This document shows positions 56,148-64,000 of a DNA stretch of 64,000 bases, in pieces. The position numbers were made by a program, and so were the translations under genes. Numbering within the stretch: the first letter of the stretch is position 1; each line of letters starts with the position of its first letter. Source of the DNA: Platanthera guangdongensis (Eukaryota > Streptophyta > Magnoliopsida > Asparagales > Orchidaceae); contig CM077160.1 in NCBI GenBank assembly GCA_039583875.1, positions 114,595,314 to 114,659,313 of the forward strand, written 5' to 3'. The notes beneath the pieces are model-generated. The model was not told where the DNA came from. It saw only the letters and a list, made by a program, of their open reading frames with translations, and did no database searches.

Positions 56148-56642
56148 CTCTTCGATACGAGAGCTTCACACTCCTTTTTGTCCGAAGAATTCATATCATG
56201 CGTCGGAGTACCTTCTTAGATGGTGAAGGACAAACTGGATGTGTTGTTGCCAAATGGGTGTTCGATGCGCGCGGATAGATTCTGTGGCGTTAAGATTCGT
56301 ATTGGGAGTCAAGAGTTCGATTTGCAAGCGTCGTTACTACCAATGGTGGAGTTCGGCGTGATATTTGACATGGAATGGCTCTCGGAGTAGCATGCTTATA
56401 TTGATTGCAGTCGCAAGAAAGTCAAGTTCGGAACAGGTCGTGAGATGACTTTCACAAGCTTTAGAGGGTCGAGCAAGACTTTGATGTCTGCTCTTCAGGT
56501 GGTGAAGGCGGTTCGTGCTGGAGCAGAGCTGTTTTTCACGCTAGTGGAGGTTAAAAAGACTAAGCATATGTTGGACAGTATTTCAGTGGTATCAGAGTAC
56601 CCTGATGTGTTCCCTGGCGATCTTCCTGGAGCCCCGCCTTAA
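56148..56642 (+). pseudogene. Tek2 protease, second segment
   Basis: Continues after Sir1 with FDTRASHSFLSEEFI; the active-site Gly is now Arg. Later motifs are VIFDMEWLSE (usually GMDWL) and HAYIDCSRKKVKF. Stops are TAG at 56217, TAG at 56388 and TAA at 56640, the last in PP*REMDF where relatives have Gln. The frame is constant throughout. Confidence 0.88.
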
Positions 56643-57600
56643 CGGGAGATGGATTTCACGATTGAGATAGTGCCAGGTGCGAAACCTGTGTCACGCTCTC
56701 TGTATCGGCTAATGCCTAAGGAGATGGCGGAGCTGAAGGTGCAACTTCAAGATTTGTTGGAGCAAGGCTATGTGTGTCGAAGTTCATTGCCTTGGAACGC
56801 ACCGGTCCTTTTTGTGAAGAAGAAGGATGGAAGCTTGAGACTTTGTATTGATTATCGGGAGCTGAACAAGCTAACGGAAAAGAACAAGTACCCGATCCCA
56901 AGGATTGATGATCTATTCGATGAGTTAGTCGGGTCATCGGTGTACTCAAAAATGGATCATAAATCCGATTACTATCAGCTAAGAATAAGGGAGAGTGATA
57001 TCCCTAAGACAGCGTTCAGTACGAGATACGAGCATTATGAGTTTACGTTCATGTCGTTTGGGCTGACTATTGCGCCGTCGGTGTTCATGGATTTGATGAA
57101 CAGGACTTTCAGGGAGTGCCTAGACCATTTTGTGATCATCTTCATCGATGATATATTGGTGTACTCATAGTGTGCGGAGGATCACTTCAAGCATCTACAT
57201 TTGGTGTTAGATACGCTGAGGAGGAATCAATTATACGCCAAGTTCTCCAAATGCGAGTTTTGGTTGTCCTCAGTGGCGTTCCTTGGTCATATAGTGAGTG
57301 GAGAGGGAATTGTGGTGGATCCGGCGAAGATTGTTGCGATACATGAGTGGCATGTGTTGTCTTCGGTAGTGGAAGTCCGGAGTTTTCTGGGACTTGCCGG
57401 CTATTACAGGCGCTTTGTGGAGAACTTCTCGCGGATAGCGTTACCCCTCACGACTTTGACGAGGAAAGAGAAGAAGTTCGTTTGGATGCCGGAGTGCACA
57501 CGAACTTTTGAGGAGTTGAAGTGTCGGTTGACCACGGCGCTGGTTCTTAGTTCGCCGAGTGGGACCGAAGGTTTTGAGATTTACAGCGATACTTCGGGCA
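56643..57600 (+). pseudogene. Tek2 reverse transcriptase and first residues of RNase H
   Basis: Motifs: [62 protein letters not shown] and the catalytic F-I-D-D at 57141-57152. A TAG at 57168 follows. The connection domain (57201 on) has [20 protein letters not shown] and [19 protein letters not shown]. RNase H begins with FEIYSDTSG and then stops abruptly: the next bases encode the middle of integrase. RNase H activity cannot exist. Confidence 0.9.
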
Positions 57601-58462
57601 GTGGAACGACGCCATTTGGGTGGTCGTAGATCGTCTAACGAAGGTGTCGTACTTCATTCCGCATAGGAAGGATGATCCCGTGGAGAAATTGGCAAAGCTG
57701 TATGTGGATAATATTGTGCGGCTTCACGGTGTGCCCCACAACATCATGAGTGACCGGGATGGGCAGTTCACGTCCAATTATTGGAGGTTGGTGCCGCAGA
57801 TGTTGGGAACAAAGTTGAGTTTCAGCATAGCCTTTCATCCGCAGACGGATGGTCAGACCGAGAGGGTCAACAGGATAATGGAAGACATGCTTCGCATGTG
57901 CGCCCTGGACTTCGGAAAGCAGTGGGAAGATCACCTATACTTGGTGGAATTCACTTACAACAATAGCTACCAGGCGAGCATTCAAATGGCGCCCTTCGAG
58001 GCCCTTTATGGTAGAAGATGTCGCACGCCGTTGTCTTGGTTGGAAACGGGTGAGTCGAAGTTGTATAAGCGCCAAGTGGTGGAAGATGCAACGTCGTTGG
58101 TTCGAACGATTCGAGAGAGGTTGCTAATAGCTCAGGACAGACAGGCTAAGTACTATAACGCCAAGTATAGGAACGTGGAGTTCGCTGTCGGTGACTGGGT
58201 GTACTTGAAGATCAAGCCATTCAAGGGTATCTCGCGGGTGCGGTGCTTGAAGAAGCTAAGCCTGTGGTACCTTGGATCGTTTGAGGTTTTGGAGTGGATT
58301 GGCGAAGCAGCTTATCGATTAAGGCTATCAGTGGAGCTTAGTGGTCGACACGATGTATTCCACATATCGGTGCTGCGGAAGGCGGTGCAAGAGCCTTCGC
58401 AAGTGATTGCGGTCGATCAAGTGCCATGCGGTAGTGGGTTGACGACGAAGGTCAAGCCCGTA
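57601..58462 (+). pseudogene. Tek2 integrase, N-terminally deleted
   Basis: Opens at [19 protein letters not shown], in a different frame from the reverse transcriptase. The His/Cys finger and the first catalytic Asp (MDF motif) are missing. The second Asp (IMSDRDGQFTSNYW) and the Glu (FHPQTDGQTERVNR) remain. The C-terminal domain includes YNNSYQASIQMAPFEALYGR and VGDWVYLKIKPFKGISR, and ends at a TGA (58463-58465). By comparison with Tek1 (about 33800 to 34690) close to 0.9 kb is gone. Confidence 0.9.
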
Positions 58463-58465
58463 TGA

Positions 58466-58666
58466 ATTGATGACTCGGAAGTCAAGTGGCTACGCAACAA
58501 AGAGATCAGGATGGTCAAGGTCCGTTGGGACAATTGCGGTCGGGAAGAGCTCTCTTGGGAGCGAGAGCAAACCATGCTTGAGGAGTACCCAGAATTATTC
58601 CACTCGGGTGCCGCTTTAGTTTTGTGCTTTATTTCCCTTTCTGAAATTTCGGGACGAAGTTCTTTT
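58466..58666 (+). pseudogene. Tek2 chromodomain-like segment
   Basis: In frame after the TGA: DDSEVKWLRNKEIRMVKV, RWDNCGREELSWEREQ, EEYPELFHSG. It matches the Tek1 segment VKVLWSNCGREEFTWEPEAL. A conserved TTCGGGACGAA box (58648 on) follows, then the purine tract. The open frame runs 64 bases into the LTR. Confidence 0.78.
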
Positions 58667-58680
58667 AAGAGGGAGAGAGC
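58667..58680 (+). other. Polypurine tract of Tek2
   Basis: AAGAGGGAGAGAGC directly before the LTR start TGTAATGCCC. Confidence 0.82.
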
Positions 58681-59599
58681 TGTAATGCCCCGAAACTCAA
58701 AAGGGCGACGGGTAGGGTTTCAGACCAAGTTTGGAACTTGGTAGGGGTTACACGGCCTCGGACACGGGCGTGTCCCCGGGCATGTCGTGCTCGGGTCGAC
58801 GATCTGGCCAAGAGGTCGACGAATTTTAGAGTCGACAATCGTCGAGCAGTGAACACGGCCTGAGAAACGAGCGTGTTCCAGGCCGTGTCCTTCACGGGGT
58901 GAAGTCGGGTCGTGTCATGTGAGACACACAGTTTTGGCGCACGGTCTGTGTCGGGTAGACACGGGCGTGTCAAATCTGACACGGGCGTATCGAGTACCCG
59001 TGTTCCTTGCGGGATGTTCTTGGTCTTGTGTCGATGGAAGAACACGCCCAGGAACACGGGCGTGTACTGGATGACACGGGCGTGTCAATCCTGACACGGG
59101 CGTGTCGAGAGCCCGTGTTCTTTTCGGGTCGTGATTCGACGACGAATGGGGAACACGGCCCTGGACACGGGCGTGTCACAGGCCGTGTTCGGCCCAGATT
59201 TTGCATTTCAAGTACGAATAGTGGTTGTTCGTTTCTTTATTTTGGGATCTCACGCCTGGGGGCTGGTCTTGCTTGGATATACCCGGGTTTAGGGCTTAGA
59301 AAACCCCATTTTACTTGCGTTATTCTCTTTCTAAAGTCTAGAGAGAGGGTGAGAAAGGAAGAAGAAAGGAGGCTAGATCCGGTCACCAGTGGAGCTTCGG
59401 AACTCCAAATCGTAAGCCGACTTCGGATCTACAGAGGCGAGGACATCACAGTGCTTTTCATCCGTAAAGATTTCCATGGCACCAAGGAAAAATGCTAGGG
59501 TAACGATTCTCATCCTAAGACATGTGAAGTCCTCTTTTCTTTGCATAGGAAGACCGCTCTCGCGAGTTTGCGTTGAGTTTGAGGCGTTCCTTTGGGTAG
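58681..59599 (+). repeat. Tek2 3' LTR, first 919 bp
   Basis: Matches 40488-41405 and is interrupted by AthS. It has five exact GACACGGGCGTGTC copies (58761, and about 58958, 59074, 59092 and 59164) plus variants, and GTCGACGATC-type motifs (58795-58850). Confidence 0.9.
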
Positions 59600-61391
59600 T
59601 GATGAAGAATTTTATAGTTTTAAAAAGTATATCCAAACTATATTCTCAAATAGGCAAGCGTACCTATCGAAATATAGTATAGGAAATGTCATATTAGACT
59701 CGGGGCCTGTTGAGTACTCCTACTCACGCAAATTAATATTATTTTATCTAAATTTAAAAGGGGATTAAATTAAACAAAATGCAAGAAACTAAACTGAAAA
59801 CTAGCACTTGATTTGAACTCGCCTTGAATTAAAACAAACTCTATGAAAACCAAGCTCTAAATTAATAACTTCAACCGTGGAGGTTCCTTAAGTACAAAAG
59901 CGTCTCTCTCGAGCTCATGCTTTTGACTAACCTTAGATTGATCGATTAAGACCTCTCGGCCAGTCAAAACCCTTAAGCTTGCTTTAGGCGGTGAACCGCT
60001 CTATTGGATTTGACTCCAATCCGAAAGATTTATGTCGTCCTCTCTCGAGGAGTGCATGCAACTCCTTTTATCTTTGAGTGATCTACTCAAATCCGCAACC
60101 TCTCGGTCATTTAAGATACGGATCTAAAATCGAAGAGCATATCCGCGAAATATGAATTCGACACAATATAAATCAAAGATAAATCGTAAGCGATAAATAA
60201 AGAGTTTGACAAAAGGAGATTATTTTATTCTAAAACTTGTCAAAATCAAGTGCTACTAAAATTAACTCGGGAGACATGATGGAAAACAAAAGTGCTTGAA
60301 TTGAAATTGCAAGGTAAAACTAAACTATTACAAGAAAGAAAAGCTAAAACAGTAAACTAAACTACATAATATTCCTAAAATTGGCTCTTAATCTCCTCCC
60401 TAAGCCTCTGGACTCATCTGCAATTTATAGGAAAAATTTCTGCAAGGTCACGCCCTAGGTCACGCCCATGACCGAGGGCGTGTCAAGCTCGGAACCGCCG
60501 TCTTGAAAGCTCGGGAGCATTGGAGGAGAAACCGCCAAAATCTGTTAAATGGCTGGTCACTCCCCTAGGTCACGCCCGTGACCTAGGGCGTGTCACTTCT
60601 GTTTCTAGAAAACCGCAGGAAGCTGAAAACGGCGGAAGTAAATCTCTGTTGATGGAGGGGTCACGCCCCCTGGTCACGCCCATGACTAGGGGTGTGTTAG
60701 GCTGAAACGGCTAACTGGAAGCAATGGCAGGAACGACTTGATTAAATGCAGGAAACGCACTTGACACACCCTGGACACGCTCGTGACCGATGGAGCACTA
60801 GCGTATCATTTGCTGTTCTACGTTCTTCGGTCGACGATCTGAGCCCATTGGTGTCACGCCTAGCGTCACGCCCGTGACCAAAGGCGTGGCATGTACTTGG
60901 TCGTTCGACGATCTTCGTTCGACGATCTTCCATATACGTTCGACGATCTTCGATTTGCGTACGACGATCTGCGATTTGTGTTCGATGATCTTCGATTTGC
61001 GTTCGACGATTTTACGCACATTCGTGTCACGCCTGGTTGTCACGCCTGGGTGTCACGCCCGTGACCTATAGGTCACGCCCGTGCCCTGGGCGTGTAGATT
61101 AAAACTGCCGTGATCTATTCTCTAGAGCTCCGTTATAGGTCACGGGCACGTGTCACGCCCGTGACCTGTAGGTCACGCCCGTGACATGGCCGTGAAAAAG
61201 TCATTTTTCCTAGATTGCTATGTCTGTTCTGCTGATCATCCTAGCATGCTCCAATTTGTTATTAGCAGCCCAAATAAACCTGAAATGAGAAAACAAAGAG
61301 AATAATTCAATAAATTAATAAAAACTAGATAAATCATAACTTTTTATTAAATGAAAATTATATAAAAAGTACTATAAATAGTTACTTATCA
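59600..61391 (-). repeat. AthS 3' LTR (1792 bp)
   Basis: TGATGAAG...TTATCA. The first 600 bases resemble the AthN LTR (GGCAAGCGTACCTATCGAAATATAG context, the CTCTCGGCCAGTC block). The U3 part (60440-61195) holds both motif clusters: GTCACGCCCGTGAC inverted repeats and, at 60830-61012, seven TTCGACGATCT-type direct repeats. Confidence 0.85.
60423..60429 (-). promoter_or_regulatory. TATA box of the AthS 3' LTR
   Basis: The minus strand reads CCTATAAATTGCAGA, as in the AthN LTR at 7525-7531. Both motif clusters lie upstream of it on the minus strand, an enhancer-like position. Confidence 0.6.
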
Positions 61392-61402
61392 AATACCCCC
61401 AT
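61392..61402 (-). other. Polypurine tract of AthS
   Basis: The minus strand reads ATGGGGGTATT next to the LTR. Confidence 0.75.
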
Positions 61403-62821
61403 ACTTAATCTTTTGCTATTCAGAGCAAAACTATGAGAGTACTTATAAGAAATTAATATAATTTTTAAATTAACCTAAAAATTTATTAAATCAAAAGAAA
61501 GTTAAAAATTAACTTAAGGGATTCAAAATTTTAAGTCCTAAAATATGAAAATAAAATGAGAAAAGATAAATATTTAGCAAATTTTCTCTAATAAAATAAT
61601 TAGATCTCAAAATTAAGTAGTTAGTAAACAAAGTTATATTAAAAATTATAAACACTTTTTCACTAAAAAGAGACTTCGAGGAAAATTCAAACCACTACTT
61701 ATGCTCTCTTACAATTTTAATTTAAAACCAAAGCAATTATATTGGATTTTGGGTTTGGAAAAAAGGAATTGAAGAGATCTTAGATTGGGGGTGATGAATT
61801 TTATCCTCTCACCCCACACAATTTTTTTCTTTTTGATGTTTTTTTCTTTTTTTTTCTCTTCAAACAAAATTGCTTCGGAGTAATGAATTTTATCCTCTTA
61901 CTCCTTTTTGGGAGGTTGCATATGTGTACCAAGGAATACTTGATTCCCATGACATATGATCTAACCAAAAAAATGCATATGTGTACCAGGGGATAATGAA
62001 TTTTATCTTCTTATCCCTGTGACATATGATTTAACAAAAAGAATTAAAACATGGGAAGGCTAAACAATATTTAGATTAAATTAAAATTAAAAGAGTGCAA
62101 CTATAGTAAATTAAAATTTCTTAAGAATCTTAAAGTTTTGAAGTGGAGATAATTGAAATCTAAAAATTGTTAAACTAAGCACTATGAAATTGAAACTAAT
62201 TACAATAAAAGAGAAAAAAGGTTAAATAGATTTCTCTAAACAAATTTATTTCATAAATTTATTTCTTAAAATAAAATCACCTAAAAATTAAATTTAACTA
62301 ACTTTGATAAAATAAAAGATTAGAAAATCAAAAATTATAAAAACTCTTATAAACAAACTCAAAGTAAATTTCTAAAAACACAAAAATTAAGTAGGGGTTT
62401 ATTATTTTTGTTTTTTTGTATTTTCTTTTTTCTATATTTTTTGTATTTTTCCTTTTTATGATAAAAAGAATTTTTTTAAAAAAAACTTTTAAAGATTTTT
62501 TCATTTTTTTTTATTTTAGAGATTTTTCATTTTTTTTATTTTTAAATAAAAACAATAAATAAGAATCCACCACCATACTTAGAAATAAACATTGTCCCCA
62601 ATGTTTATAAGTCAAGTAGGAGGTGGGAAAGAAAATAATTTGTGAAAAATAAAATTCATAAAAACTAATAGATAAGTAAGGGGTGTCTCCCAAGAGCGCT
62701 TTTCTTTTTTCCGTCTTTAAGCTAGACGGTTTGGGTTAGAAGAAAGGAAAAAAAAATTTAAAATGAAGGGGCAACTCCCTTAATTCGCGCTTTGGAGAAG
62801 ATGCCAAAGTCGCTTGCCCGA
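61403..62821 (-). other. AthS 3' internal non-coding region
   Basis: Very AT-rich, no gene. It contains two related hairpins, 61919-61958 and 61976-62028, each bounded by CATATGTGTACC and GACATATG. The phrase TGAATTTTATC is repeated three times (61795, 61885, 61998), and poly-T tracts fill 62400-62540. Confidence 0.65.
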
Positions 62822-63824
62822 TTACTCCACTTGCTTTTTATTTTCCTTCTTGCAGTTGACTTGAAAATGTAGATTCAAATCACCTATGCATACCTGAGGT
62901 GATTTGAATCTTTCTAGATGAGCGGCAAAAGGGTCGGGGACAACATTTGATTGCAACGACCCATCTTCTACATGAAAATCATTAGAATAAGAAAAATTTA
63001 AAATAAACGTGTTAGAGACAATTTCACACGGAGGAGGGTCGTGTGAAAGAAATTGATCAAGCTTCGGTTGTTTATGTTCTAAGATTAATGTATTCTCAGT
63101 AGAATGAATTAAAATCAAATCATTGGACGCATCAGGTTCATAAATTTTCGCTCCTAAAAAATCATAAATTATGCATTGAGATTCATTAATAGGAGAAAAA
63201 TTGGGAGAAGTGGGAGGAGAAACATATTCGTCTTCTGCTCCCAATGCTTCCATACACCTAACAAGTTCTTGAAATAAAAGTTTTTCTTCTTTTTCGGTAT
63301 AAGCAACTACGGGGGGACATGAAGATTCATGTAGAAGAATCAAACCGAAATGTAGAAGAATCCCCAAAATTAGGAGAGAAACCTTGCAGTGCGGAAAAAG
63401 AAGAACAAAAATTCGGATCTAAATAAAAATCCTCATTACTCGGGAACCTTTTCGGGTGATCATGCCGGAAATCAACATCGGAGGAAGAGAGAAAATTACA
63501 AAAATCAGAAAAATTGTTCGCAGTGAAGCTTGAAAAAGTATTTTCATGAAAATTTGAAAAATTAATTTCATTAAAATTGGAAAAATTATTTGAAAAATGA
63601 TTTTCATGGAAATTAGATGAAGGGTGCTAATTAAAGTAGGAGGAATGATTTTCATAATTATTATCGAAATTATAAGAATAATTTTGATGATAAAAATAAT
63701 AACATTCCTCACTCCGATGAGGGGCACCACAATAAGAACAAGAAATTTGGCGCTGTCTTGCGGCTTTCAAAATATCAAGTTGATTTTGAAGCTTGACAAT
63801 TTTGGCGGCCAATTGCGATAACAT
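62822..63824 (-). pseudogene. AthS gag-derived ORF with CCHC-like knuckle
   Basis: Starts at the ATG at 63824: MLSQLAAKIVKLQNQLDILK, a short coiled-coil-like segment, then a zinc knuckle CSYCGAPHRSEEC (CX2CX3HX4C), the Athila nucleocapsid form. A TAG (63627-63629) follows. The same frame then encodes an Asn/Phe/Ser-rich stretch with repeated N-F-S units to about 63330. After a frame change the rest (62822-63367) reads EEKLLFQELVRCMEALGAED, IIYDFLGAKIYEPDASNDL and FAAHLERFKSPQVCIGD; I do not recognise this part. The capsid domain of gag is absent. Confidence 0.7.
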
Positions 63825-63968
63825 TTTCTTTGTAAAAAGAAAGAAAATAAAACAACCGTTACTTAATAGAATGGAATTCGAAAAAGAAAATGAAAAAGTG
63901 AATTGGGGTAGAGAACGAGAATGATAAAATTAATACAATTCGCGCTTTCAAAATATCAACAAAAATGG
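63825..63968 (-). other. AthS 5' leader
   Basis: A-rich, non-coding, between the PBS and the ORF start. Confidence 0.6.
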
Positions 63969-63986
63969 TCCCCGGCAACGGCGCCA
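63969..63986 (-). other. Primer binding site for tRNA-Asp, AthS
   Basis: TCCCCGGCAACGGCGCCA on the plus strand, identical to the Ath1 site, six bases from the LTR start at 63993. Confidence 0.92.
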
Positions 63987-63992
63987 AAAACT

Positions 63993-64000
63993 TGATGAAG
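63993..64000 (-). repeat. AthS 5' LTR, first 8 bases visible
   Basis: TGATGAAG, identical to 59600-59607. The LTR continues outside the window. Confidence 0.75.

Larger units (their letters stand above)
40488..59599 (+). mobile_element. Tek2: older Tekay/Del-type chromovirus split by Sir1
   Basis: Order: 5' LTR (40488-42556), degenerate PBS, gag, intron-like insertion, protease (split by Sir1), reverse transcriptase, deletion, integrase, chromodomain, purine tract, and 3' LTR from 58681 that is cut by AthS at 59600. The two LTR starts differ at roughly one base in eight in the first 50 bases, much more than in Tek1, which fits its lower place in the nest. The internal region without Sir1 is about 4.0 kb. 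Confidence 0.9.
59600..64000 (-). mobile_element. AthS: shortened Athila-like element, 5' LTR cut by window end
   Basis: The LTR starts TGATGAAG both at 59600 (3' LTR) and at 63993 (5' LTR, only 8 bases visible). It has a perfect tRNA-Asp PBS, a purine tract, and an internal region of just 2.6 kb with one gag-derived ORF. No protease, reverse transcriptase, RNase H or integrase is present. It inserted in the Tek2 3' LTR; GGTAG (59595-59599) would be the left target duplication. I infer a non-autonomous element that uses proteins of an Athila relative. Confidence 0.85.

Overview
The window looks like repeat-filled (heterochromatin-type) nuclear DNA of a flowering plant. Almost every base belongs to an LTR retrotransposon, and I see no host gene, tRNA gene, rRNA or CRISPR array. 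Plant origin rests on the element types: Athila-type gypsy elements with a primer binding site (PBS) complementary to tRNA-Asp, Tekay/Del-type chromoviruses, a Sirevirus-like copia element with an extra 3' ORF, and the plant-specific Athila ORF1 ('putative plant transposon protein'). The species cannot be read from the sequence. Element names below are mine.

Layout. (1) Cop1, 1-2231 (+): 3' end of a Ty1/copia element (RNase H plus a complete 1.63-kb LTR), inserted in an older element. (2) AthN, minus strand: an old Athila-like family with gag, protease and ORF1 but no reverse transcriptase or integrase. Two units in the same orientation share one central LTR (6654-8193). The left unit is 2232-6653. 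The right unit is 8194-11450 plus 23120-27013 plus about 39550-39684. (3) Ath1, 11451-23119 (-): a full-length Athila-type element with 1.98-kb LTRs and TSD CCCAT, inserted in AthN-right. (4) Tek1, 27014-39544 (+): a full-length chromovirus with 3.78-kb LTRs and TSD CTATC, inserted in the 5' LTR of AthN-right. (5) GypJ, 39685-40487 (-): an LTR fragment that cuts the same AthN LTR. (6) Tek2, 40488 to at least 59599 (+): an older chromovirus inserted in GypJ. (7) Sir1, 44037-56147 (+): a 12.1-kb Sirevirus-like copia element inserted in the Tek2 protease. (8) AthS, 59600 to beyond 64000 (-): a shortened Athila-like element inserted in the 3' LTR of Tek2.

The nesting gives a relative order: AthN is oldest; Cop1, Ath1, Tek1 and GypJ came later; Tek2 followed GypJ; Sir1 and AthS followed Tek2. 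No gag-pol in the window is fully intact. Ath1, Tek1 and Sir1 have LTR pairs that differ by only about 1-2.5 percent by eye, yet their coding regions carry stops or frameshifts.

Three observations stand out. Two short inverted-repeat motifs (core CACGCCCGTG, and TCGACGATC with its complement) are clustered in unrelated families (AthN, AthS, Tek2; the second also in Sir1), mostly in LTRs. Tek1 and Tek2 each carry a GT-AG intron-like insertion of different length and sequence at exactly the same codon between gag and protease. The AthN family appears to be a non-autonomous lineage that kept gag, protease and ORF1, and at least one copy was joined into a tandem through a shared LTR.
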